DNA of 64,000 nt from Streptomyces sp. NBC_01198. Its GTDB lineage: Bacteria; Actinomycetota; Actinomycetes; Streptomycetales; Streptomycetaceae. A model generated the notes under the pieces. The model was not told where the DNA came from and did not search any database. It saw only the letters and a program-made list of their open reading frames with translations. The DNA lies in assembly GCF_036010485.1 (NCBI RefSeq), contig NZ_CP108568.1:2626001-2690000 (forward strand), written 5' to 3'. Positions 1 through 13,300 of this stretch are shown here, one piece after another. A program made the position numbers and the translations under genes. Each line of letters opens with the position of its first letter. Position 1 is the first letter of the stretch.

Positions 1-1
1 G

Positions 2-3820
<3,819 letters not shown>

Positions 3821-3849
3821 CGGCCTGACGCTCCCGCACGCGCACCGAC

Positions 3850-3888
3850 GGCGGGTGGCCCGTACCTCTCCGGTACGGGCCACCCGCC
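3850..3888. terminator. Bidirectional intrinsic terminator between kgd and the TIR/TPR gene
   Basis: A perfect 17-bp inverted repeat (3850-3866 with 3872-3888, loop TCTCC) lies between the convergent stops at 3820 and 3908. It can serve both strands. Confidence 0.85.
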
Positions 3889-3907
3889 GTTTCGCGGTGT
3901 GCGGCGG

Positions 3908-6900
3908 TCAGGAGGTGAAGGGCTCGAAGTCCCAGTAGGGGCGGGTCCTCGACCGGGCCGCGACGGTGTGCGGGTGCTGGGGGCCGAGGGTGCCGGTGAG
4001 GGCCGCCAGCGCCTCCTCCTCGATCTTGTCGGCCTCCTGGCGCTTGCGGAGGTTGCGCAGGTCGGTGGCCAGCGCGACCCGGCAGGACAGGGTCAGCGGG
4101 TGGTCCTTGCCGAGCGATCCTGCGGCCCGCTCCGCGGTGGTGCGGCTCAGCTCCGCGGCGCTCTCCGGGTCGCCGGCGAAGTTGCGGGCCCCGGTGGCGT
4201 TCAGGGCGCAGCCCAGCGTCCACGGGTGGTTCTCGCCGACCGCGCGGGTCATGGCGGTCAGCGAACTCTCGATCTCGATCTGCGACTGCTGGCGTTCACC
4301 GGCCGCCCGCAGCACCAGGCCGTGGTTGCCGAGCACACCGGCGGTGTACGGGTGGTGCTCGCCGAGCTTGTCGCGGTATTCGCGCAGCACGAACTCGCCG
4401 AGTTCGCGGGCCCGGTCGAGATCGCCGTGCTGGCGCTCGAAGGTGGAGAAGGTCACCGCGACCCGTACGGTCAGCGGGTCGAGGTCCCCGAGCACCCGCT
4501 CGCACCGCTCCAGCAGCCTGGCCAGCAGATTCGCCGCCCGCGGGCGGTCGCCGCCGCGGTGGTAGCACAGGGCGAGGTTGTGCTCGGCGCGCAGCGTCTG
4601 CGGGTTGTCGGCGCCCAGCACGGTCCGGTGGACCTCGCAGTTGCGCTCCTGGACCGAGGTGGCCTGCTCGTAGCGGCCCAGCAGCCGCAGGTCGTGGGCG
4701 AAGTGGTTCTCCGACGACAGCGTCCAGTTGTGCCGGTCGTGCAGCAGCTCGCGGCGGGCCTCCATGGTGTCCTGGTCGAGCTGCATCGCGTCCTGGTAGC
4801 GGCCCAGCAGCCGGTAGGTGATGGCGACGTTGTTCTGCGCGCTCAGGGTGCGGGAGTCCTGCGGGCCGACCAGTTCCGCGTAGCCGGCGCGCACGGTCTG
4901 GGACAGGTCGAGCGCCTCCTGGTAGTGGCCGAGGTTGCGCAGGTCGGCGGCGAGGCTGCCGGCCGCCCGCATGACCAGCAGGTCGCGGTCGCCGCGGTCG
5001 GCGACCAGCTGCTCGTAGGCGGCGCGGTCCAGGACCTCGGTGGCCGCGTAGTCGCCGGTGGCGCGCATCAGGTTGGCGCGGTGGTGGATCAGGTCCCACA
5101 GCCGCGGGTGGCCGGCGTCCAGCAGCCGGGGCCAGAACTCGGCCGCGGTCTCGGCGACCCGCAGCCCGACGCGGTACTCACCCGACAGGTACAGGTAGCG
5201 CAGGCAGTTGAGCACCATGACCTGGATCTCCGGGTTGGTGCTCTCCAGCGCGCCGGACGACGTCAGGTGCGGCACGATCTCGGCGTAGCGCGGCCACAGC
5301 CGGGTGTCGCTGGGGCGGCCGGGGTCGGCGGCGGCCAGGATCTTGCGGACCACCCGGGAGTAGACGTTCTGCTCGGCCTCGGGCATGTCGGCGCGGACCG
5401 CCTGGTAGACCAGCCGGTGCATCTGGACCACCTCGGTCGAGTCGACGGACTCGCCGGCCGTGGTCTCCTGCGGGTCGGACTGGATGACCGACCACTGGGC
5501 GAGCTTGCTGATCGCCGAGTTCCACAGCAGCGGGTCCTCCATCAGGCCGCCGAGCTGTTCCGGCACCTCGCGGATCGGCAGGTCCCGCAGCAGCCGCACC
5601 GGGATGGGCCCCGGCGCGAAGAAGACGCACAGCCGCAGCAGGTCGACCGCTTCCGGCTTGTCCTCGCGGAGCCGGTTGAGCAGTATCGAGAAGGCGGTGT
5701 AGTACGTCATCTGGAAGTCGGCGGCGACCTTGAGGCCCGGCTCGATGTCGGCGCCGTGCCGCAGGAGTTCGATGTAGTCGTCCACCGGGATGGCCGAGTC
5801 GTTCAGCGCCCCGGCGTTCTGGTCGAGGGCCAGCGCGAGGTCGCCGAGCGCCTCGGCCAGCTTGTTGGCGTCGGCCTCGTCCAGCCGGGGCGCGCGGCGG
5901 CGGACGAAGGCGACGGACTCGACGCGGTCGTAGACCGGGACCTCGATCAGCACGCTGTTGTGCTCGCCCCACTCGCGGTTCTGCGAGGTGATCAGCACGT
6001 GGCCGGGCCCGTTGGGCACCAGGTCGTGGATGTCGTCGGGCTGGTCGGCGCCGTCGAGGATCACCAGCCAGCGGCCGTACGGCTCGCCGCGGCGCAGCGC
6101 GTCCCTGACCGCGCGCAGCCGCTCGCCGTACTCCCGGCCGGTCACCAGGCCGAGCGCCGGGGCGAGTCCGGCCAGCTTCTCGCGCAGGGTGCCGCGCTCG
6201 GCGGCGCGGACCCACCAGACCACGTCGTATTCGGGTCCGAAGCGGTAGACGTACTCGGTGGCGATGTGGGTCTTGCCGACGCCCGACAGGCCGAAGAGGG
6301 TGACGACGCCCGCGCCGGGCTCGGCCTGCTGGAACTCCTGGTGCATCTCGCCCAGCAGTTCCTCGCGGCCGGTGAAGCGGGTGTTGCGGCGCGGCATGCC
6401 GCCCCACACGTCGGGCTGCTCCAGCGGGAAGCGGGGGCCGCCGCTGCCGCCGAAGGTGTCGCCGCTCGACCCGCGGGAGTGGCTGATGCCCAGCCGGGTC
6501 AGCAGCCGGCGCTCGGCCTCGGCGGCCCCCAGGCCCCACAGGTCTGCGGCGGCGAGCGAGGCGACGGCGCTGGGCAGCGCGGCCGGGGTCACCGAGACCG
6601 CGGCGAAGCGCTCGCTGTTCGGCGGGACGATCCGGCGCAGCGCGCCGTTCCACTCCTCGTGGGTCCGCGGGCCGAGCCGGAAGTACCACTCGGAGAGCAC
6701 GATCAGCACCCGGCCCTCGGACAGCAGCAGGTCCCCGAGGGCCTCGTCGATGCTGGTCTCCGGGGTGACGTCGAGCCGCTGGAGCACCACCTGGATGCCG
6801 TATCTCTCCAGGCGGCTGGCGATCCAGGAGGCCCAGGCCCTGTTGTAACCAGCGAAGCTGATGGTCACCGGACCGCGTGCGATTGCCGCCGCGGTGCTGC

Positions 6901-6913
6901 GCCCTCCGGCCAT
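3908..6913 (-). CDS. TIR-like / NB-ARC / tetratricopeptide repeat protein of the FxSxx-COOH system
   Basis: A 1001-aa multidomain protein. The N-terminus resembles a TIR domain (VTISFAGYNRAWASWIASRL, later a THEEW segment where TIR NADases keep their glutamate). An NB-ARC type NTPase follows, with P-loop LFGLSGVGKT near residue 225 and a Walker B-like WLVILDGADQ. The C-terminal half is a long array of TPR_10/12-type repeats, each about 42 residues. Proteins of this kind accompany FxsA/FxsB RiPP loci and are otherwise STAND-type sensors of immunity systems. The start at 6913 is preferred over a GTG at 7012 because a GGGAG sequence precedes it and the upstream extension looks non-coding. It is the last gene of the minus-strand cluster, 126 bp after the hydroxylase, so it may have its own promoter. 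NADase activity of the TIR part is unproven. Confidence 0.85.
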   Translation of the reverse strand: MAGGRSTAAAIARGPVTISFAGYNRAWASWIASRLERYGIQVVLQRLDVTPETSIDEALGDLLLSEGRVLIVLSEWYFRLGPRTHEEWNGALRRIVPPNSERFAAVSVTPAALPSAVASLAAADLWGLGAAEAERRLLTRLGISHSRGSSGDTFGGSGGPRFPLEQPDVWGGMPRRNTRFTGREELLGEMHQEFQQAEPGAGVVTLFGLSGVGKTHIATEYVYRFGPEYDVVWWVRAAERGTLREKLAGLAPALGLVTGREYGERLRAVRDALRRGEPYGRWLVILDGADQPDDIHDLVPNGPGHVLITSQNREWGEHNSVLIEVPVYDRVESVAFVRRRAPRLDEADANKLAEALGDLALALDQNAGALNDSAIPVDDYIELLRHGADIEPGLKVAADFQMTYYTAFSILLNRLREDKPEAVDLLRLCVFFAPGPIPVRLLRDLPIREVPEQLGGLMEDPLLWNSAISKLAQWSVIQSDPQETTAGESVDSTEVVQMHRLVYQAVRADMPEAEQNVYSRVVRKILAAADPGRPSDTRLWPRYAEIVPHLTSSGALESTNPEIQVMVLNCLRYLYLSGEYRVGLRVAETAAEFWPRLLDAGHPRLWDLIHHRANLMRATGDYAATEVLDRAAYEQLVADRGDRDLLVMRAAGSLAADLRNLGHYQEALDLSQTVRAGYAELVGPQDSRTLSAQNNVAITYRLLGRYQDAMQLDQDTMEARRELLHDRHNWTLSSENHFAHDLRLLGRYEQATSVQERNCEVHRTVLGADNPQTLRAEHNLALCYHRGGDRPRAANLLARLLERCERVLGDLDPLTVRVAVTFSTFERQHGDLDRARELGEFVLREYRDKLGEHHPYTAGVLGNHGLVLRAAGERQQSQIEIESSLTAMTRAVGENHPWTLGCALNATGARNFAGDPESAAELSRTTAERAAGSLGKDHPLTLSCRVALATDLRNLRKRQEADKIEEEALAALTGTLGPQHPHTVAARSRTRPYWDFEPFTS

Positions 6914-7039
6914 AGGACCGTCTCCCTCGTGTACGTGCGGTGTCCCTGACGGAGCGACAGGTCGCCTGTGCCAGAAACTACACTGATTGATCCCCCGTTG
7001 ACGTGCGGTCACGCGCGGTCGTGACGAGTTCCCCGCTGA

Positions 7040-8680
7040 TCACGGCCGCCCCCGGCGCCAGATGACCCTGGCGGTCTCGACGTAGGCGGCGGCCCGCGCC
7101 AGGTGGCCGTCAGGGGGCCGCTCCTGCTTGAGTCCGGTGTGGTGCGCCGCCATCGCCGTGACCAGCGTGCGGCCCTGCGCGGTGAGGCGGCTGGAGCCGA
7201 GCAGCTGCGGCAGCGCGGCCTCCACCTGCTGGCGGCACCGGCAGTGGTCGGCCCAGGCGGCGTCCCTGACCGACGGCGAGGTGGCGCTGAGCGCCACGCC
7301 CAGGTGGAAGTCGGCCAGCCCCAGATGGGCGTACGCCCCCTGGAAGAGTCCGTCGAAGGGCCGCGGGTCGGGCCGCCAGGGCGCCCAGTAGCGGGGCAGG
7401 CTGTCCGCGGTGTGCAGCACGGTCAGGGCGGACAGCGCCAGCAGCCGGGCGTGCTGCAGCTCGTGGACCAGGGTGGTGGCCAGCTCCAGGCCGCTGAGCG
7501 GGGTGCTGCTGAGCAGCGCGCCGAAGGCGTCGCCACGGGTGGCGCTGCTGTGCGCGGTCGGCGAGCGGGTGAGCGGCACGAAGCAGGCGAGCAGCGCCCT
7601 GACCCCCTGGGCCCGCTCGCCGCCGAGCCGCAGCCACGGCTGGGCGTCCCGCCACGCGGTGCGCCAGCGGGCGTGCTGGCCGGGCCCCAGGGCCGGGGAG
7701 ACGGTCAGACCGTACGGGTCGGACCGGCGCTGCTCGTCCCGGTACGGGTCGGCGTCGTCGATCAGCACCGGCCGCCCGTCGTCCCACAGCGCCCTGATGG
7801 GCCGCCACCCGGCCGCCGCCGACCGCCAGATCCCGTCGGGGCCGCGCCTGACCTCCACGGGGTGGCCTGCGGCCGGCGAACACCGGAAGGCGCCGGGGCC
7901 GCCCGTGGCCTTGGGCGGGGGGCCTGCGGCCGGCGGGCGCCCGAAGGCGCCGGGGCCCCCTGTGACCGCGGAGGGGGGGCCTGCGGCCGGCGGGCGCCCG
8001 AACCTGTCAGGGGCGCCCGTGGCCTCGGACGGAGGGTCTGCGACGCGGGAGCGCCCGAACCCGCCGTAGCCGCCGCCCGGGACCTCCGCCGGCGGTTCTG
8101 CGGCCGGCGGGCGCTGAAAGCCGTCAGGGCCGCCGCCCGCGATCTCCACCGTGGGGCCTGGGGTCGGCGCGGGTACGTGGAGCCACAGGCGTCTGCCGTC
8201 GCCGGTGACGCGCACCGTCGGGTGGCCGGGGGCGACCGCGCAGGCGCCGAGGGTGGGGAGCGTCAGCAGGCCGTCGCGTACGGGGACGTCGGCGGTGAAG
8301 CGGAGCCCCGCGCGGGCGGCGGCGGCCGCCGCGAGCGCCCCGAGGTGGGCCACGTCGGCGGCGGGGTGCTCGCTCGCGCCGGGCACGGTGAGGGCGCGCA
8401 GAGCGCGTTCGGCCCACGCCCCCGTCATCGGGTAGTGGACGACGCGGTGGGCGGCCGCCGGGTCGGCGCGTTCCGCCGCGGCCAGCAGGTGCCAGTCCGC
8501 CAGCACCCGGGCCGCCGCCTGCGGCGGCAGCACGGAGGGCGGCGCCTCGGCGACCGCGTCAAGCAGCGCGCGCAGCGTGAGCAGCCGGCGGCGGCGCTGC
8601 TGGGCGACCAGCAGGTCCAGGGCGCGGGCGTCCCCGCCGGTGCCGCCGATGGCGCGGAGCAGGTCGTCGGGCACGGTCAC
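7040..8680 (-). CDS. HExxH-motif peptide hydroxylase (aKG-HExxH type) of the FxSxx system
   Basis: A 546-aa protein with the segment LVHELQHARLLAL, the HExxH motif of the 'mod_HExxH' family. These proteins co-occur with FxsB-type maturases and are regarded as alpha-ketoglutarate-dependent peptide beta-hydroxylases, so the likely substrate is the neighbouring FxsA peptide. The GTG start overlaps the fxsB stop (GTGA), implying translational coupling; the much longer open frame upstream is a shadow across fxsB. The middle of the protein (about residues 187-283) holds five near-identical 19-20 aa Pro/Ala/Gly-rich repeats of the form FGRPPAAGPP...TGGPGA, which separate an N-terminal helical part from the HExxH domain. 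The assignment rests on motif and context. Confidence 0.8.
   Translation of the reverse strand: MTVPDDLLRAIGGTGGDARALDLLVAQQRRRRLLTLRALLDAVAEAPPSVLPPQAAARVLADWHLLAAAERADPAAAHRVVHYPMTGAWAERALRALTVPGASEHPAADVAHLGALAAAAAARAGLRFTADVPVRDGLLTLPTLGACAVAPGHPTVRVTGDGRRLWLHVPAPTPGPTVEIAGGGPDGFQRPPAAEPPAEVPGGGYGGFGRSRVADPPSEATGAPDRFGRPPAAGPPSAVTGGPGAFGRPPAAGPPPKATGGPGAFRCSPAAGHPVEVRRGPDGIWRSAAAGWRPIRALWDDGRPVLIDDADPYRDEQRRSDPYGLTVSPALGPGQHARWRTAWRDAQPWLRLGGERAQGVRALLACFVPLTRSPTAHSSATRGDAFGALLSSTPLSGLELATTLVHELQHARLLALSALTVLHTADSLPRYWAPWRPDPRPFDGLFQGAYAHLGLADFHLGVALSATSPSVRDAAWADHCRCRQQVEAALPQLLGSSRLTAQGRTLVTAMAAHHTGLKQERPPDGHLARAAAYVETARVIWRRGRP
7832..8119. repeat. Five tandem 57-bp in-frame repeats inside the hydroxylase gene
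   Basis: On the minus strand five units of 19-20 codons (FQRPPAAEPP..., FGRSRVADPP..., FGRPPAAGPP..., FGRPPAAGPP..., FRCSPAAGHP...) follow one another. Units three and four are nearly identical, which suggests recent expansion by slippage or unequal crossover. Confidence 0.8.
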
Positions 8681-9882
8681 CGGACCGTCTCCGCGGCCGC
8701 GGGGACGCCGGCGCCGGCCGCGGCCGCGAGCCGGGCGCCGATATGGCGGATCAGGTGGGCCAGGTCGGCGCAGTAGACGGACCGGTTGCGGAAGCCGGAA
8801 CCCGCCAGGTAGCGGTGGGCGTAGTGGCCGCCGCCGCACACGGTGACCAGCGGGCAGGCCCGGCACTCGGCGCCGAGCGCGGCCAGGCCCGCCTGGCGGG
8901 CGGCGACGCCCGGGTGGGCGAGCACCTGGTCGAAGCTGTGGCGGAAGACGTCGAGGCCGGTCGCGGCGGCGCCCTCGTAGGCGGACTTCAGCGAGTCGAC
9001 CTGCTCGATGCTGCCGTCGGTCTCGACCACGACCGCGGTGAAGGGCTGCAGCCCGAGCCGTTCGGTGGCCGCGGGCACGCCGAGCAGCAGCGCCACGCAC
9101 TCCTCGAAGAGCCGCACCCTGGTCTCCCGGCGGTCCGCCGCCCACCAGCGGTCGAAGACCGCCGTCAGCCAGCGGCCGTACGGCGCCGGGTCGCCGGGCG
9201 GCGCGGGCAGCCCCGGCGGGGGCACCGTCCAGTTGCCGTGCGGCAGCAGCAGGTCGATCGCGGGCGGCGCGAAGGCCAGCAGCGAGTCGTAGACGTCCAC
9301 CGGGTCCTGCCGCAGGTCCACTACGCAGAGCACGCCGGCGTACGCCTCGGGCGCGGTCGCCGCGAGCAGGCGCAGCCCGGCTGCGGCGGCGGGCCACCCG
9401 GGGCGGCCCGCGTGGTCCACCCGGGCCGCGTTGTGGCCGGCCCGGCCGCCGTCGAGGCTGACGCCGACGCGGATACGCGCGTCGCGCAGCCGCTCGATGC
9501 CGTCCGCGGTGAGCAGGGTGCCGTTCGTCTGCACGCTGGCGTGCACGGTGGCCGGCACCGTCCGCCGCAGCCGCTCGACGTCGGCGGCGAGCCGGTCGGC
9601 GCCGGCCAGCAGCGGTTCGCCGCCGTGCAGCACGACGGCGATCTCGGGCAGCCGGTGCGCGCTGACGTGCTCGGCGATGCGGTGCGCGGTGTGCGCGGCG
9701 ATCTCGGGGCTCACCGCCCTGGGGCGGTCGCGCCAGCCCTCGTCCTGGCCGGCGTAGAGGTAGCAGTACGTGCAGGCGAGGTTGCACCGGCTGTGGGTCT
9801 TGAGTATGAACTGGCGTATCGGGGCCGCGATGACGCTGTCGCTCTCGGTCCGCGGCACGGTACGCCGGCGCTGCTGCGCCAT
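8677..9882 (-). CDS. fxsB: FxsB-family radical SAM/SPASM cyclophane-forming peptide maturase
   Basis: A 401-aa radical SAM enzyme. The cluster-binding CNLACTYC (CxxxCxxC) lies near residue 33, followed by the SAM-contacting HGGEPLL. A C-terminal SPASM-like cysteine region (CRACPLVTVCGGG ... VYCADL) should bind auxiliary iron-sulfur clusters. FxsB enzymes are known to install three-residue cyclophanes on the C-terminus of FxsA-type precursors by joining an aromatic ring to a beta-carbon two residues downstream. The start at 9882 has GGAGG five bases upstream and cuts off a low-complexity extension that reaches 10053. The stop overlaps the start of the hydroxylase gene. The precursor gene lies 270 bp upstream. 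Confidence 0.9.
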   Translation of the reverse strand: MAQQRRRTVPRTESDSVIAAPIRQFILKTHSRCNLACTYCYLYAGQDEGWRDRPRAVSPEIAAHTAHRIAEHVSAHRLPEIAVVLHGGEPLLAGADRLAADVERLRRTVPATVHASVQTNGTLLTADGIERLRDARIRVGVSLDGGRAGHNAARVDHAGRPGWPAAAAGLRLLAATAPEAYAGVLCVVDLRQDPVDVYDSLLAFAPPAIDLLLPHGNWTVPPPGLPAPPGDPAPYGRWLTAVFDRWWAADRRETRVRLFEECVALLLGVPAATERLGLQPFTAVVVETDGSIEQVDSLKSAYEGAAATGLDVFRHSFDQVLAHPGVAARQAGLAALGAECRACPLVTVCGGGHYAHRYLAGSGFRNRSVYCADLAHLIRHIGARLAAAAGAGVPAAAETVR

Positions 9883-10066
9883 GTCGCCTCCCCGTGTTCC
9901 CGGCCGCCCCGTCGGCCCCACGGTTTTTCCCGCCCCCCCGCCCCCGGCAAACACCCGCCCCCGGTTTTGGCCGTAACCCTCCCCTCCCCCGCGCGTGCCG
10001 CTCCCGCGGCGGGGAGGTGATTGCCCCGCGCGGTGGCCCGCCGCCTGCCGCAAGTGACACCCGCCT

Positions 10067-10093
10067 GGGGGCGCGGGGAACTGCGCGCCCGGC
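10067..10093 (+). repeat. Dispersed intergenic repeat, copy a
   Basis: Contains GGGGCGCGGGGAACTGCGCG, the core of a repeat seen at several other places in this window. It lies in the 270-bp spacer (9883-10152) between fxsA and fxsB; I see no gene in that spacer. Confidence 0.7.
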
Positions 10094-10152
10094 CGCCGCG
10101 GCGGGAGAGGCGCAACGCCACCGCAAGTGGCAACCCGTTGGGCGCGGGCCGG

Positions 10153-10317
10153 CTACATCGAGTTGTCGAAGCCCCACAGCGCCTCGCCGCCGGGAGCGGC
10201 GACGCGTTCGCGCAGGTCGCTGACCAGCGCCGCGAGCACCGGGTGCTCGACCGTCCGCAGGGACTCCAGGTCGAGCTCCAGTACATCCAACGCGCCACCG
10301 CGCGCCTCTGCTTCCAT
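10153..10317 (-). CDS. fxsA: FxSxx-COOH type RiPP precursor peptide (variant C-terminus GFDNSM)
   Basis: A 54-aa peptide on the minus strand, too short for usual ORF cut-offs. It starts MEAEARGGALDVLELDLESL and ends WGFDNSM. The acidic LDLESLRT and HPVLAAL segments look like the leader recognised by FxsB, and Phe sits five residues from the C-terminus as in FxSxx peptides. The third residue from the end is Asn rather than Ser, giving F-D-N as the likely cyclophane tripeptide. GGAGG lies 6 bases before the ATG. The gene sits 14 bp after the vWA gene and upstream of the FxsB maturase, which strongly supports the precursor role. The mature product and its target are unknown. Confidence 0.88.
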   Translation of the reverse strand: MEAEARGGALDVLELDLESLRTVEHPVLAALVSDLRERVAAPGGEALWGFDNSM

Positions 10318-10331
10318 CACGGACCTCCGTG

Positions 10332-13300
10332 TCAGGGTGAAGTGAGCGCGGCCAGGCGCTCAGCGGTTCTGCGGCCTGCTTCGCCGCCCTCGTCCGGGAG
10401 TTGGCGCCAGCCGGCCAGCGCGGCGCGATACGCGTCGGCCGCGGCCCGCGGGCGGCGGGCGAACACGTAGACCACGCCACGCCAATGATGCGCCTGTGCG
10501 GCGAGCCGCACCATGGGGTGCGGGTCGAAGGCCCGGGTCGCCGCGGTGTCCGCGGCGTCCGCGGCGCGCCGGTAGGCCTCGGCGGCGAGGTCGAGGCGTT
10601 CGGTGCGCCGGGTGTGGCCGTAGCCGAGCCGGTGCACCTCGCCGAGTTCGTAGGAGATCCGGGCGATCTGCCCGGGCTCGACCGCGGGTTGCAGGGCGCG
10701 CAGCAGCACGTGCTCGGCCTCGCGCAGGTCGACCAGGTCGCCTTCCGCGGTGTAGCGCAGCACGAGTGCCCGGCCGAGCATCAGCAGCCGGGCGGGCAGT
10801 CGCGGGTCGTCGGCGGGGGTCTCCATCCGGCAGTCGCGCAGCACCAGGACGGCCCGGTTGACGAACAGTTCGCCGCCGGGGAGCGCGGCTCGGTCCAGCA
10901 GGGCGGCGCCCCATTCGGCGACCAGGTTGCTGTACTCGGGGCGGTCGCGCGGGGTGAGCCGGCAGGCTTCGGCGAACCGCCCTGCCGCGGCTTCGAGTTC
11001 GCCGGGCGGGCCGCCCTCCGCGTGCCGGGCGACCCTGATCCGGCCCGAGCGGGTGAGGATGGAGGCGCGCAGCAGCCGGTCGCGGCTCTCGCCGAGCGCC
11101 CGGTCCACCAGCCGCTGTGCCTCGGCCAGCCGGCCGCCCGCCACCAGCAGCGCGTCGACCAGGGCGAGGATCGCGGCGACGAGCTGTTCGGGGCCGGCGT
11201 CCTCGCGCTCCAGCGCGTCCAGCCCGGCGGCGAAGGAGGTCGCGGCCTGTTCGGCGCAGACCTGTTCGCGCTCCCGGTCGACGGCGGCGCCGGCGAGTCT
11301 GAGCAGCGCGCGGCCGTGGGCGAGGGCGAGTTGGCTGGGGCGGTCCTCGGTGGGCGGCCAGGAGTCGGCGAAGGCTTCGAGGGAGCCGACGGTCTCTTCG
11401 AGCAGCACCGCGTCACCGCTGATGAGCCACTGGTCCTCCAGGATCTCGACGCGTTCCAGGGTGGCTGCGAGCAGTTCGTGGCGTTCCAGGCCGGGGGACG
11501 CGCAGACGGCGGTGAGTTCGCGGTCGGCGCGGCGCAGCAGGTCCAGCGCGGCGCGGGTGTCGCCGACCGCGGCACGGTCGTCGGCGGAGGCGCGCAGCAC
11601 GCCGGCTCTGACCGCGCGGGCCTTGACCGAACCGGGGTGGGCGGCGGCGGTCTCGGCGGCGTCCTGCGCCTCGCGCAGCAGGCCGGGGCCGCCGCGCAGC
11701 CGCCACAGCCGTATGAGCTGTTCGGCGAGTTCGCTCCACAGCTCCGGGTCGGTGCCGTGCCTGAACTCCTCGGCGGCGGCCCGGCGCAGCAGCTGGACGG
11801 CCTCCATCAGATTCTGCACCATGCCCTCGTCGCGGAACCTGGCGACGAGTTCCCGTGCCCGCAGGACGACGGAGGAGGTGCCGCCGACGGCGCCGGGGTG
11901 CGCGCCGCCGTCGCGGGCGGCGCCGCTGCCGGCCAGTGGCACGAAGCGCTCCAGGACGCGGGCGGCGACTTCGGCGAAGGGCTGCTGGGAGTCGACGCCG
12001 ATGGCCGCGCGTTCGGCGCGGGCGGTGTCCCTGGCGGCCGAGGCCACCGCGGCGTCGGAGACGGCGTCGCTGGGCCCGTCGGTGAGCTGGGTGATGGCCA
12101 GGGCGGGGAAGTTGGGGCCGCTGCGGCCGAAGCGCTGCTCGACGTATTCCGAGCAGTGCTTGAGCACCAGCCGCGCCTCGTCGAGGCCGAGCGGCCCGAG
12201 CAGGACGTCGCGGACGCCGGGCGCGAACTCGTACCACCGGTGGTCGTCGTCGTCGGCCTTCACCACCAGCCCGCTGAGCAGCACTTCGGCCAGTTCGGCC
12301 GGCCCGGAGTCGGGCAGCATGGTGCGCTGGACGAGCTGCATGACCGGCAGGAACAGCGGCGCGGCGGACAGGTAGACCGCCAGCTGGGCCGCGGCCGGGG
12401 ACGCGGCGGAGCGGAAGCGGCCGACCAGGGCGGTGGGCGGTACGGTCGCGCGGCGCGGCCGGCCGGGGCTCACCGGCTGGTCGGAGCGCACCCAGCCGAC
12501 CGCCGCGGGCACCTCGCCGGCCCCTATCCCGGCCAGCAGCCGCGCCCAGGCGCCCAACGCCTGCGCGGTGGGCGGGAGTACGGGCACCGGCAGGGCGTCG
12601 CCCGCGGGCGGCACGGTGAAGCCGCCGGTGCCGGCCGAGAAGCGCAGCGGCGCGGCGGGGAGCGGACCCTCCGCGCGGTGCAGCACGCCGTAGGAGACCG
12701 GCAGCCGGGTCCGCGACCACAGGCGGGCGGGCAGCGGCTGGAGTACGGCCACCGGGCCGTGGCCGGCCAGCCGGTGCAGCAGCCGGTGTGCCTGTCCAGA
12801 GCGCCACAGCGGCCCGGCGCAGTCGCTGACCAGCAACGTGACCCGGCGGCCCGTGGGGTCGATCAGCTGGTCGGCGGAGCGCAGCGCGGACGGCTCGGGG
12901 TCGAAGCGGCTACTGACGGCGGGAGCGCCGTCGGGGGTGGCGTGCAGATGGCGGATCTGCACCTCGTGGAAGGCGCCGAGGCGTTCGAAGACGCCGCCGA
13001 GCTCGCGCAGCATCCGCTCCCACACGTACATCGACGACGAGGCGTCCATCAGCAGCTGCATGGTGGCGTTGCCGCGGCCGACCGGCCGGAAGACCGGCAG
13101 CAGCAACCCGCCGGCCAGCGCGGAGCGTTCCGCGGTGGCGGATTCGTCCAGGGTCTCCCGCAGCGGCCGGGCGGGGCTGCGGTAGCGCTGCAACGGCCGC
13201 AGAGCCGACTGGAGTTCGAGCAGCCGGGGCAGCGCGGTGGCCTCGGGGACGGCCACCGTCAGGCCGGCCGGCCCCGGCGGGACGCGGCCGGGCTCGGCCA

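Noticed and set aside
3899..6949. A 1016-codon open frame on the plus strand
   Set aside because: It is the antisense shadow of the TIR/NB-ARC/TPR gene, with Val/Gly/Arg-rich nonsense sequence and no domains.
7040..10480. A single 1146-codon minus-strand gene
   Set aside because: Only the part from 8680 is coding (hydroxylase); the upstream part lies across fxsB and fxsA in another frame.
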